Assembly: GCA_043774925.1 (NCBI GenBank)
Contig: JAYVSZ010000003.1
Coordinates: 1-64,000, forward strand
Source: JAYVSZ01 sp043774925
Lineage (GTDB): Bacteria > Pseudomonadota > Gammaproteobacteria > Burkholderiales > Methylophilaceae
Length of the DNA stretch: 64,000 bases
Direction of reading: 5' to 3'
Within the stretch, counting starts at the first letter, position 1, and every line of letters begins with the position of its first letter. A model generated the notes under the pieces. It ran no database searches and was not told the DNA's origin. It saw only the letters and a list, made by a program, of their open reading frames with translations. Position numbers and translations under genes: made by a program. This document shows, in pieces, positions 17,670 through 25,965 of the stretch.

Positions 17670-18422
17670 ATGATGGAGTTGTTCAATCAAAGTATGCTTA
17701 TCGTGCCGCTTATTTTTTTAGCGGCACTTTTATTTTCCTCTGTCGGTCATGGTGGCGCTTCTGGTTATTTAGCTGTGATGGCCTTGATGGCTGTAGCGCC
17801 AGCATCTATGCGGCCCGCAGCCTTGGTGCTAAATGTGCTTGTGGCGAGCATTGCTCTGTATAAGTTTTACAAAGCAGGTGCTTTCTCAAAAAAACTATTG
17901 TTACCTTTGGTGATAGCGTCTGTGCCTTGCGCGTTTTTGGGCGGGCAAATGACCTTGCCCACACAAATTTACAAACCCATTATCGGCGCAGTATTGCTTT
18001 ATGGCGCGTGGACATTGTTACGCCAAGCAAATAAAAATGTGACCGTTGCAAAAGCGCCTGATCCCCCAGTTTTGCTGGGATTAGGCGGCGGTTTGGGCTT
18101 GCTTGCTGGCTTAACGGGTATTGGCGGCGGCGTATTTTTAAGCCCGATTTTGCTCTATTTTAGATGGGCAGAAACCCGGGTAGTTTCTGGTGTTGCGGCA
18201 GGCTTTATTTTGGCTAATTCGATTGCTGGCTTGATTGGCGTCATGCAAAAATCACCAAAATTTCCCGAAGGGCTTATTTATTGGGCAGTTGCAGCGGTGG
18301 CGGGCGGCTTGATTGGCGCTGAATATGGCAGCAAACGCCTTGCAAATCCAGCCATTAAAAAACTACTGGCGCTGGTGTTGGTTATTGCGGGTAGTAAGCT
18401 TATTTTAGACATGCTTAAATAA
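17670..18422 (+). CDS. TSUP family (TauE/SafE) membrane permease
   Basis: A 250-aa inner-membrane protein with about eight hydrophobic helices and the duplicated Gly-rich motif typical of TSUP transporters (VGHGGASGYLAVMALM near the start and GLTGIGGGVFLSPILL mid-protein). TSUP proteins move sulfite, sulfoacetate or other small anions. It starts 21 nt after fdsD, on the same strand, and may be co-transcribed; a link with formate or with sulfur is inference only. The RBS is weak. Its 3' end overlaps the convergent glycosyltransferase gene by 18 nt. Confidence 0.82.
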   Translation: MMELFNQSMLIVPLIFLAALLFSSVGHGGASGYLAVMALMAVAPASMRPAALVLNVLVASIALYKFYKAGAFSKKLLLPLVIASVPCAFLGGQMTLPTQIYKPIIGAVLLYGAWTLLRQANKNVTVAKAPDPPVLLGLGGGLGLLAGLTGIGGGVFLSPILLYFRWAETRVVSGVAAGFILANSIAGLIGVMQKSPKFPEGLIYWAVAAVAGGLIGAEYGSKRLANPAIKKLLALVLVIAGSKLILDMLK

Positions 18423-20054
18423 ACGAAAAGCCTCGCGGCGTTCCGTCATGCGCTTGCCGCTCCAAATCAGCATCCAGTCGGGGCCAGGTTCAACGATTGC
18501 TCTGTCACGCGTGTCTTGAATCAAATACAAATCACAATCCAAACGTTGCGTCATCTCAAAACTTTGTGTTTTGAGATCGGCGTAATAATGCAATAAATCG
18601 CGCTGTGCATCACCCAAATTGCGGCTCGTTACGCAAGAAAAACCGTTTGGCAGCGCGTGCTTCAAGTTGGTGAATACTGGCTGATAGCTGCGCGCATTGT
18701 CAATCATGGGTAACCAAAGCGACATCAGCAGCGTCCACACACAAGTCATGCCTATCGCCCAATTGGTGGCGCTAGCGCGGTTGGTGTGCTTGGAGCGAAA
18801 GATGGTTAATAGCCAAATAATGCTCATTGCTAATGCAATTGCTAGCGCAATTGGATTTAAATTCAATTGTTGCAAGCCAGATAAAAACGTGAGGCGCGCT
18901 TTAATTTTGGCAGGATCGCCTGTCATCATGGCGACCCAGCCCAGCCAAATCAGGCCAGACATTAAGCCAAGTAATATTAAGCCAAACCAATTGAGCGCGC
19001 CCGCAGAGCCACGTTTAAGTGTTTCAATGCTGCCACCTGCCATTGCGGTAAGCGGAATTAAAAGGGGTAATGCAAACACCTCTTTTTCATCTGCTGCAAA
19101 GCCAATTAAAACCCATGCGACAACAAAAAAAGTGGTGATCAGCTGGAGTCTTGGCTTGGTGTATAACTGATGGCGGTAACGCCAAACGCCCCACATAGCT
19201 AGTGGCAGCGCTGGCCAAGCGTACCAGAGCAGTGTTTTTAAAAAATACAAATGGTTAGCATGGCTAAATTGGCTGAGCGACATTGCCCACCATGCGTCAA
19301 ATAGTCTTGGATAAAAATGGTGACACAACATGAGCCAAATGAGCAGCAATGGGCTGGCAATGACGAGAGATATGCCCAATACTTTTGCAAAGCTTTGCGT
19401 GCGCCATGTACTAAATAGGCATGGCAATGCTAGGCATGTACCCAAAATAATGGCGAGTGGTAACAGGCCTGTCGATAAAAAGCTTACGCCCATACTAATT
19501 CCCAATAGCGCGCTTGCTCTAAATGGCCGTCGTTTGGCCAGTGCGAGCGCGTAAAAACCAATTGAGGCGCCAGTAAGGGCAGAAACGGCAGGCATTAAGG
19601 TGTGTGCGCTTAACACCAAGCCGAGCGAACCAATGAAAACGAAGGTGGTTTGGCGACCAAAACCAATGCCCCACAGCTCACGCCCTGTCATGCCTATCAT
19701 CATCAGCGTCATCATCATCCACAAACCCGTTGCAAGGCGTGCCGCGTCATGCAAAGGCAAAAAATCGCCGAATAGTTTTGCGGTAAGTGAGGCGCTTATG
19801 TAATAAAGTGGCGGATTGGTGATTTGATTATTGCTGGCAGAAACAGGCGCAAGAAAGTTACCAGTATCAAGCATCGTTTTGATGGTGCTGATGCTAAGTG
19901 ATTCAAATGGCTTCCAAGGATTATGGCCGAGCAAGCCCATTAACAGCCACACTGCGCACAAAATAATCAGCAAATGTGATTTGGCGCGTACGCCTACTTT
20001 TGCCCTTGGGGTGGACATATTGCCTTGCCAGTCGTGGTCTAGATCGAATCGCAT
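18405..20054 (-). CDS. GT39/ArnT-like membrane glycosyltransferase
   Basis: A 549-aa polytopic membrane protein with about 11-12 hydrophobic helices. The first periplasmic loop region (DNGNF-like MLDTGNFLAPV, then NPPLYYISASLTAKLFG) resembles the PMT/ArnT family, which uses polyprenyl-phosphate sugars on lipid A or proteins. The C-terminal 90 residues form a soluble domain. The acceptor and sugar cannot be told. Start could be 20054 (GGAT upstream) or 20018 (MSTPRAKV, AAGG upstream). It overlaps the TSUP gene tail to tail. Confidence 0.72.
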   Translation of the reverse strand: MRFDLDHDWQGNMSTPRAKVGVRAKSHLLIILCAVWLLMGLLGHNPWKPFESLSISTIKTMLDTGNFLAPVSASNNQITNPPLYYISASLTAKLFGDFLPLHDAARLATGLWMMMTLMMIGMTGRELWGIGFGRQTTFVFIGSLGLVLSAHTLMPAVSALTGASIGFYALALAKRRPFRASALLGISMGVSFLSTGLLPLAIILGTCLALPCLFSTWRTQSFAKVLGISLVIASPLLLIWLMLCHHFYPRLFDAWWAMSLSQFSHANHLYFLKTLLWYAWPALPLAMWGVWRYRHQLYTKPRLQLITTFFVVAWVLIGFAADEKEVFALPLLIPLTAMAGGSIETLKRGSAGALNWFGLILLGLMSGLIWLGWVAMMTGDPAKIKARLTFLSGLQQLNLNPIALAIALAMSIIWLLTIFRSKHTNRASATNWAIGMTCVWTLLMSLWLPMIDNARSYQPVFTNLKHALPNGFSCVTSRNLGDAQRDLLHYYADLKTQSFEMTQRLDCDLYLIQDTRDRAIVEPGPDWMLIWSGKRMTERREAFRLFKHV

Positions 20055-20084
20055 TAAAATCCATTCTTCGGGCGCATGGTTAAG

Positions 20085-20225
20085 TTACGTGGTGCTCGCC
20101 ACCTCGCCGTAAAACTACGTACTGTAGCTTTGGTCGCTTTGCTTAACTTGCCTTGCAAGTTAGCCTGCACTGAAACTAACGTTTTCTCGGGTTCTGCGCT
20201 CCGTGCGCCTTGCACTGCATCCCGA
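20085..20225. repeat. diverged copy of an intergenic repeat (copy A)
   Basis: The last 32 bases (20192-20223) match 44109-44140 with a single mismatch (core CCGTGCGCCTTGCACTGCAT), and both copies carry GGTGCTCG and a TACTGTA-type dyad upstream. It fills most of the spacer between the glycosyltransferase and rpmE. It appears to be non-coding. Confidence 0.75.
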
Positions 20226-20312
20226 ATATATGAATTTTTTAAGCAATGCACTTTGAGTTTTTTGTAAGCAGAGTTATTTTTAAATATTATGGATACTTGT
20301 TAATTTAAGCAT

Positions 20313-20340
20313 AAAAAAAGGCAGCGAAGCTGCCTTTTTT
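20313..20340 (-). terminator. intrinsic terminator of rpmE
   Basis: GGCAGC-GAA-GCTGCC is flanked by A7 on one side and T6 on the other, so it can act in both directions. On the minus strand it lies 16 nt after the rpmE stop. Confidence 0.9.
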
Positions 20341-20355
20341 AACAAAAACAAGCAA

Positions 20356-20556
20356 TTACATGCCGTATTTTTGTTTAAATTTCTCAACACGGCCAGCCGT
20401 GTCCATAATCTTTTGTTTGCCAGTGTAAAACGGGTGGCATTGCGAGCAAACTTCAATATTCATATCGCGGCCATTGGTCGAGCGCGTTTTGAACTTGTTA
20501 CCGCAGCTGCAAGTAACATTGATTTCTACGTAATTTGGATGGGTATCAGCTTTCAT
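20356..20556 (-). CDS. rpmE: 50S ribosomal protein L31
   Basis: A 66-aa ribosomal protein with the Zn-ribbon form: Cys residues in VTCSCGNKF and EVCSQCHPF. HPFYTGKQ and the basic C-terminus FKQKYGM are typical of L31. This is the zinc-containing (C+) paralogue, which is replaced by a Cys-less form under zinc limitation in some bacteria. It lies downstream of rho on the minus strand, a common arrangement, and has its own terminator. Confidence 0.96.
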   Translation of the reverse strand: MKADTHPNYVEINVTCSCGNKFKTRSTNGRDMNIEVCSQCHPFYTGKQKIMDTAGRVEKFKQKYGM

Positions 20557-20638
20557 TTTGCTGTGCTTTCAAAAATATTAAACTTATCAAGCCGCGCATT
20601 ATGTATTAAAACGTGACCTAAAGCAAGAAAATTAAATG

Positions 20639-21898
20639 CTAGCCGCGGCGCATACTGTCAAAAAAGTCAGCATTGTTTTTAGTGGCTTTGATTTTATCCA
20701 GCAAGAACTCCATCGCTTCGAGGTCGTCCATTGGGTAAAGTAATTTACGTAGTACCCAAATTTTCTGCAATACATCTTTTTCGATGAGCAATTCCTCGCG
20801 GCGGGTACCCGATTTATTGACGTTGATGGCTGGATATTGGCGCTTCTCGGCCATTTTACGGTCAAGATGAATTTCCATATTGCCCGTGCCTTTAAATTCT
20901 TCGTAAATCACGTCATCCATGCGCGAGCCAGTATCTACAAGGGCGGTAGCGATGATAGTGAGTGAGCCGCCTTCTTCAATATTACGTGCTGCGCCGAAAA
21001 AACGTTTCGGTTTTTGCAGCGCATTCGCGTCCACGCCGCCTGTGAGCACTTTGCCTGATGACGGAATGACCGTGTTGTAAGCGCGTGCTAAACGAGTGAT
21101 GGAGTCGAGCAAAATCACTACATCTTTTTTGTGTTCGACTAGGCGCTTGGCCTTTTCCAGCACCATTTCTGCCACTTGTACGTGGCGTGTTGCAGGCTCG
21201 TCAAAGGTTGAAGCGACGACTTCACCCTTCACAGAGCGCGTCATTTCGGTCACTTCTTCTGGACGTTCATCAATCAATAACACAATTAAAATCACGTCGG
21301 GATGGTTTGCCGTAATCGCGTGCGCAATGTTTTGCATCATCACCGTTTTACCGCTTTTTGGGCTGGCAACCAACAAACCGCGCTGACCGCGGCCAATGGG
21401 GGCAATCATGTCAATGACGCGGCTGGTGATGTTTTCTTCACTGCGTGTATCACGCTCTAAAGTGAGCGGAATCGTTGGGAAAAGGGGTGTTAAGTTTTCG
21501 AATAAAATTTTATTTTTGCTGTTTTCTGGTGCTTCAGCATTCACTTCATCTACTTTGACTAGGGCAAAATAACGCTCGCCATCTTTTGGTGTGCGAATCT
21601 CACCTTGAATGCTGTCGCCTGTATGCAGGTTAAAGCGGCGAATTTGCGAAGGAGAAACGTAAATGTCGTCTGGCCCAGCGAGGTAAGAGGTATCTGGCGA
21701 GCGTAAAAAGCCAAAGCCATCTTGCAGCACCTCAAGCGTGCCGTCACCAAAAATGCTATCGCCTTTTTTAGCCTTATTTTTTAGGATCGCGAAAATCAAA
21801 TCTTGCTTGCGCATGCGGCTAGCATTCTCGATTTCGTCGGCAATCGCCATATCCACCAATTCGGTGACGGGTAAATGTTTAAGGTCAGATAAATGCAT
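20639..21898 (-). CDS. rho: transcription termination factor Rho
   Basis: A 419-aa RNA-dependent hexameric ATPase. The N-terminal Rho-N domain begins MHLSDLKHLPVTEL; the RNA-binding cold-shock-like domain includes GFGFLRSPDTSYLAGPDDIYVS; Walker A is SPKSGKTVMMQ and Walker B is DVVILLDSITRLARAYN. The length is normal. It is flanked by trxA upstream and rpmE downstream; trxA-rho is a widely kept pair. A terminator for trxA separates the two. Confidence 0.97.
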   Translation of the reverse strand: MHLSDLKHLPVTELVDMAIADEIENASRMRKQDLIFAILKNKAKKGDSIFGDGTLEVLQDGFGFLRSPDTSYLAGPDDIYVSPSQIRRFNLHTGDSIQGEIRTPKDGERYFALVKVDEVNAEAPENSKNKILFENLTPLFPTIPLTLERDTRSEENITSRVIDMIAPIGRGQRGLLVASPKSGKTVMMQNIAHAITANHPDVILIVLLIDERPEEVTEMTRSVKGEVVASTFDEPATRHVQVAEMVLEKAKRLVEHKKDVVILLDSITRLARAYNTVIPSSGKVLTGGVDANALQKPKRFFGAARNIEEGGSLTIIATALVDTGSRMDDVIYEEFKGTGNMEIHLDRKMAEKRQYPAINVNKSGTRREELLIEKDVLQKIWVLRKLLYPMDDLEAMEFLLDKIKATKNNADFFDSMRRG

Positions 21899-21942
21899 GA
21901 AGGAGCTCGCTAGAAGGGAAGTGTTGCTATATGAAATGGTCT

Positions 21943-21976
21943 AAAAACGTCTGGCTTCGCGGTTGTGAGGCCAGAC
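21943..21976 (-). terminator. intrinsic terminator of trxA
   Basis: On the minus strand GTCTGGC and GCCAGAC form a 7-bp stem around a 14-nt loop followed by GTTTTT. It lies about 10 nt after the trxA stop and 45 nt before rho. Confidence 0.75.
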
Positions 21977-21985
21977 TTGAGCACG

Positions 21986-22312
21986 CTATATATTACTATC
22001 GATAAAAGCCATGAGTTGTGATTTAGATAAAGCGCCAACTTTAGTCGCTTCTACATTGCCGTTTTTAAACAGCATTAAAGTTGGGATGCCGCGAATGCCG
22101 TATTTAGGCGGTGTTTGCTGGTTGTCATCGATATTCAATTTGGCAACGGTCAAACGGCCAGCGTATTCTTTCGAAATATCCTCCAAAATTGGCGCAATCA
22201 TCTTACATGGACCGCACCATTCTGCCCAATAATCAACTAATACTGGCAAAGGTGCTTGAAGCACTTGCAGTTCAAAGCTAGCGTCGCTAAGGTGGGTGAT
22301 ATGTTCGCTCAT
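21986..22312 (-). CDS. trxA: thioredoxin 1
   Basis: A 108-aa thioredoxin with the redox site WAEWCGPCKM and the cis-Pro loop GIPTLMLF. It reduces ribonucleotide reductase, peroxiredoxins and other partners in the cytoplasm. The start at MSEHITHLSD is chosen because AGGTTA lies just upstream; a longer in-frame start at 22360 has no family support. It lies upstream of rho. Confidence 0.95.
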   Translation of the reverse strand: MSEHITHLSDASFELQVLQAPLPVLVDYWAEWCGPCKMIAPILEDISKEYAGRLTVAKLNIDDNQQTPPKYGIRGIPTLMLFKNGNVEATKVGALSKSQLMAFIDSNI

Positions 22313-22469
22313 GGTAACCTCAATGTTGGAATGTTGTGTATTGCTGGATGTTTGCAACAAAAAATATTTATTTTAATAGTGGGTATATTGGGTTGTTTAT
22401 CGCGCTTTTAAAGAGCGCTGCGTAAGAAATACGGAATTATTTAGCGATAGTATAACAATATCTGTTGGC

Positions 22470-24011
22470 TTATATCAAGCTGTATTGAAAGCGCTCAAAT
22501 GTTGCCGTGCGTTCCATCAAGGTCGTCACCAGTATTTTGGTCTGATTGTTGTCTTGAATGAGTGCCAAAGTTTGTCCTGAGGTATAGCTGCCACGTGCCG
22601 CGATAAAGCTAGCAGGCTGCTTTAGCGCGCTAAGTGCTGGCAATAGTAAACCTTCGCCGTTGGTTGTGCTTTTTTCATCTTTAATGGTAATCGCCGCTAC
22701 GCTAGGTGAAATAAGCTCTAGGCCGGCATCCAGTTGATTTAGTTCGTTCACATTAGCCCAGCGCAACACGCCTAATTCCCACTCGAGGGTTTTGTTATTT
22801 TTAATCGCGGCAATGTCGCCCACATGCACTTCTGCCTGAGATGAGTTGAACTTGCGCAATGCATAGCCGCCTGCGCTCGCATTTAAAATTTGCCAGCGTG
22901 AAGGTTTAAGCTCGCCACTAGGCACCATAAAATTCTTGAAATCACTGCCGACTTTAGGGATGAAATGATGTGCGGCGTGAATACCAATGCCCAATTCCAT
23001 GCCGTCGCTTTTTTTGCTTCTAGAGTAAACGCGATGTGGTGATTTGCCAAAATGTTTGATTAATTGCGTTAACAAATCGCCATAGTGGTGGCTAAGCGCT
23101 TCGCTGGGGAGGCTGCCATCGCTAGGAACAACGCCGCCTTGCAATGATTTTAAATCGGCATGTATGCGCCTTGCCAAGCGAATAGTGACTAAAAGAATGT
23201 CAGTGTCGCCATTGGGGATGTCTTTATTTTTTGTGTAGGGCATGGGCGGTTTGTCGCCGTCCAACTCAACAAGGAATATCCCCGTTGGATTATCAATCAT
23301 GCCCAGCGCGCGTAATTCGGCATCGCCAGCAATTTTTGTTAAATAAGCTTCCGTTTTTAAAATATCTTGATTGGCGAGGTGGTGCGGATTTGCCAGCGCC
23401 ATTAAAAGCACTTGTATGTACACCGAATCGACCGAGCTTTCGTTATTAGCTGCAAGGCTGTCTGCCACAACGAGCTTATATGCGCCTTGATGCAGCGCGC
23501 AAAAGTAAAGTTGATGCATTTCAGACCACAACGTGGCAGAGGGCGTGCGGTAAACCAAGTAATGCACTAAAGTGATTTCTTTAAGCGCATGAATGGCTCG
23601 CTGTACGACTAGTGCGGTCGATCTGTCATTGTTAAGATTGAGGATTTTGTTTTGCAAATCGACCAAGGCGGATTTGTAGCCATAAGCAAACTCTTGCCAA
23701 AGTTGCTCTGCGGCTTTGGCAAAAGCCATTTCACTTTTCGAAATGGGTAAGCTAGCGTTGCTAAAATGCGGCACTAAATTTTGGTAAATTTGAATGGCCG
23801 CGGGGCGATACAGCTCTAAAGCATTCAGGCGATTAGCAAAAGCCACTTTTTGGCTATTGATAATCTGAATTTCTTCCGCCAAATCGGTCGCCGCGCGAAT
23901 CGGGTCACCGAATGGCAGGTTTTGGATAAACTCGTTGATTTTATTGGGGCGTGTTTCCGCCAATAAAATTGGGTTATTATCTATTACTGGAAGCTTCAGG
24001 CTAATCGGCAT
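22470..24011 (-). CDS. uncharacterised 513-aa protein with PilZ-like C-terminal region
   Basis: The start at MPISLKLPV is supported by GGAG 6 nt upstream. The protein has no signal peptide or membrane segment. Residues about 1-300 are mostly helical and unrecognised. The C-terminal part has RVYSR (RxxxR) and, about 55 residues later, NASAGG (NxSxxG), in the order of a PilZ c-di-GMP site, followed by strand-rich sequence with VGDIAAI and ELGVLRWA. The spacing between the two motifs is longer than in classic PilZ domains, so c-di-GMP binding is inference. It is divergent from the TlpA-like gene. Confidence 0.6.
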   Translation of the reverse strand: MPISLKLPVIDNNPILLAETRPNKINEFIQNLPFGDPIRAATDLAEEIQIINSQKVAFANRLNALELYRPAAIQIYQNLVPHFSNASLPISKSEMAFAKAAEQLWQEFAYGYKSALVDLQNKILNLNNDRSTALVVQRAIHALKEITLVHYLVYRTPSATLWSEMHQLYFCALHQGAYKLVVADSLAANNESSVDSVYIQVLLMALANPHHLANQDILKTEAYLTKIAGDAELRALGMIDNPTGIFLVELDGDKPPMPYTKNKDIPNGDTDILLVTIRLARRIHADLKSLQGGVVPSDGSLPSEALSHHYGDLLTQLIKHFGKSPHRVYSRSKKSDGMELGIGIHAAHHFIPKVGSDFKNFMVPSGELKPSRWQILNASAGGYALRKFNSSQAEVHVGDIAAIKNNKTLEWELGVLRWANVNELNQLDAGLELISPSVAAITIKDEKSTTNGEGLLLPALSALKQPASFIAARGSYTSGQTLALIQDNNQTKILVTTLMERTATFERFQYSLI

Positions 24012-24099
24012 ACAGACTCCATACAATTAGCTTATATTAAGGCTAATTGATTGATTTGTCACTTTTTTAGTTATTGAGACGAAAGGCTATATTATTTTT

Positions 24100-24582
24100 A
24101 TGTCAAAAAAAAGACACTTTTTACTATTTTCGCTTGCGCTTTTATTCGGCTTGAGCACAGTTGCGCATGCCGAAAATAACTTTACGTTAAAAGATTCCAC
24201 TGGCAAAACGCACAGCTTGTCGCAATACAAAGGCAAATGGGTGTTTGTAAACTATTGGGCAACTTGGTGCCCGCCGTGTTTGGAAGAAGTGCCAGATTTA
24301 GTGGCCTTGTACGATAGCCACAAGAATAAAGATGCGATGGTGATTGGCGTGGTATTTGACTACGCAAATGTCAGTGAAGTGACTGAATATGTGGATGATA
24401 TGTTGATGTCATACCCAATTGTGCTGGGTGATGACGAGGTAGTGAGCCAAATTGGCGAGCCAAATGTGTTGCCCACCACCTATATTTACAATCCTAAAGG
24501 TGAGTTGGTTAAAACCAAGCATGGCAAGGTGACCAAGCAATATTTAGAATCCATTATGGCCAATGGTGTGAAAAAGAAATAG
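24100..24582 (+). CDS. TlpA/ResA-like periplasmic thioredoxin
   Basis: A 160-aa exported thioredoxin-fold protein. Residues 1-24 are a Sec signal (ending AHA). The active site WATWCPPCLEE at about residue 53-63 and PTTYIYNPKG with the cis-Pro are typical of the TlpA-like disulfide reductase family, which can reduce cytochrome c apoproteins or other periplasmic thiols. Several c-type cytochromes in this window would be possible clients, but the client is not shown. It stands alone between two divergent or convergent genes. Confidence 0.85.
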   Translation: MSKKRHFLLFSLALLFGLSTVAHAENNFTLKDSTGKTHSLSQYKGKWVFVNYWATWCPPCLEEVPDLVALYDSHKNKDAMVIGVVFDYANVSEVTEYVDDMLMSYPIVLGDDEVVSQIGEPNVLPTTYIYNPKGELVKTKHGKVTKQYLESIMANGVKKK

Positions 24583-24603
24583 CGCCGCGAAGCAGAAGTA
24601 GCG

Positions 24604-24903
24604 CTAAGTGACAATCTCAATGCTTTTGCCAGCTTCGTTCACAATGCTCAATCCATTTTCGTTGGCAAATTGCATCAGCTCTTCAAAGCCGTCTGGGCTG
24701 GTCTCTTTAAGGCGCATATCGACCGCCAAGCAACGCACACCATTCATCATTTCTGGCTTTAAATAAGGCGAGTAACGTATTTTTCGGTCGCTGCCAAACG
24801 TGGCATAGCCGCTACACATGCGATCCACCCAATCGCTCGGCCGAAACGGTTTGCCGTCCCGCGTTAAGCTTTGAATAAATATTTCTTCGTGTTTCTTCGT
24901 CAT
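24604..24903 (-). CDS. DUF3579 family protein
   Basis: A 99-aa soluble protein with IFIQSLTRDGKPFRPSDWVDR and YSPYLKPEMMNGVRCLAVDM, matching the DUF3579 family of Betaproteobacteria. No function is known. It follows the BON lipoprotein gene by 9 nt and is likely co-transcribed with it and yraN. Confidence 0.82.
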   Translation of the reverse strand: MTKKHEEIFIQSLTRDGKPFRPSDWVDRMCSGYATFGSDRKIRYSPYLKPEMMNGVRCLAVDMRLKETSPDGFEELMQFANENGLSIVNEAGKSIEIVT

Positions 24904-24912
24904 ATTGCTTTC

Positions 24913-25512
24913 TTAGTTGATATATTCAAAAACTTTAACCACTTTTGCCACGCCATCGGTATTGCTGGCGATTTCTGTGGCAGCGTCTGCTTCTGCTTTA
25001 TTCACAAGGCCGAGCAAATAAACCACGCTATTTTCGGTGATCACTTTCACATAGTTGGCGGAAAACTTGTTCTCAGTGACAAATTGTGATTTTACTTTTG
25101 ACGTTAGATAAGTGTCGTTACTGCGCGAACTCAGGCCACTTTTTGCCCCAACCACCAGCTCGTCCGTCACGTTGCGCACATTGGCAATCGCTTTCACAGC
25201 CGCCTCAGCCTTGGCTTTGGCCGCTTCATCAGGCACTTCGCCCGTTATCAGCACATTGCGGTTATAGCTGGTCACATTCACATGCGCGTGTTCGCCCAAG
25301 TTCGTTTCCATAAATTTAACTGCTTTTAGCTCAATATTTTCATCTTCCACATAAATGCCAGAGCTACGCCTATCAGCCGCCATTGCGCCACCAGTGGCTA
25401 CGCCGGCAGCAACCACGCCAAAACAGCCTGTGAGCTGCGTGGTCATCGTTGCGGCTAAAGCCGCAGTCAATATGCATTTTTTTATCGCATTAAACTTGGA
25501 AAGTGCGTGCAT
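24913..25512 (-). CDS. dolP: BON-domain outer-membrane lipoprotein, DolP (YraP)-like
   Basis: A 199-aa lipoprotein: signal peptide with lipobox LTGC (Cys about residue 30), then two BON domains (about 60-125 and 135-199) with ITGEVPDEAAKAKAE and YLLGLVNKAEAD signatures. DolP supports outer-membrane integrity and BAM function in E. coli. The yraN/rsmI neighbours reproduce part of the E. coli yraL-lpoA-yraN-diaA-yraP locus, which supports the assignment. Confidence 0.83.
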   Translation of the reverse strand: MHALSKFNAIKKCILTAALAATMTTQLTGCFGVVAAGVATGGAMAADRRSSGIYVEDENIELKAVKFMETNLGEHAHVNVTSYNRNVLITGEVPDEAAKAKAEAAVKAIANVRNVTDELVVGAKSGLSSRSNDTYLTSKVKSQFVTENKFSANYVKVITENSVVYLLGLVNKAEADAATEIASNTDGVAKVVKVFEYIN

Positions 25513-25573
25513 TAAGAACTCCTAATAAAACCCTGAATGAAGATAGTTTAGTTATTTTTTGCGCATCATACGC

Positions 25574-25930
25574 CTAATGTGTTTCAAAAGCATTACGCAC
25601 CCATTCAATTTGTTGCAAATCTACCTTGTGCATTAATATCGCATCAAAACGGCATTCGCAATCGCCATATTGCTGCAAATAATGCTGCGCAGCAGCAATC
25701 AATTTTTGCTGTTTTTGCGGCGTAATACTAGCGCCAGCGCTGCCAAATTTTCTATTAGAACGTAGCCGCACCTCAACAAAAACAAGGGTTTTAGCGTCTT
25801 TCATAATCAAATCTATTTCACCAAAACGGCAGTGATAATTTTGCATCAACAATTTAAGGCCATTGTTCGCCAAAAAAGTTGCAGCAAGTTTCTCAGCTTC
25901 CAGCCCTGCATTGTTTTTGCTCAATTTCAT
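25574..25930 (-). CDS. yraN: YraN family (UPF0102) nuclease-fold protein
   Basis: A 118-aa protein of the restriction-endonuclease-like fold. Motifs: GLEAEKLAATFL, NYHCRFGEIDLIMKD with the GEID metal-binding motif, and FVEVRLRS. The function is not established. It is divergent from rsmI with a 35-nt spacer, and upstream of dolP. Confidence 0.93.
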   Translation of the reverse strand: MKLSKNNAGLEAEKLAATFLANNGLKLLMQNYHCRFGEIDLIMKDAKTLVFVEVRLRSNRKFGSAGASITPQKQQKLIAAAQHYLQQYGDCECRFDAILMHKVDLQQIEWVRNAFETH

Positions 25931-25965
25931 AGGCGTTAAAGCGACTTTGGCTTAAAATCTCGGTA

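Noticed and set aside
20054..20251. Open frames on both strands across the glycosyltransferase-rpmE spacer
   Set aside because: They coincide with an intergenic repeat; the translated sequences are low-complexity and show no family features.
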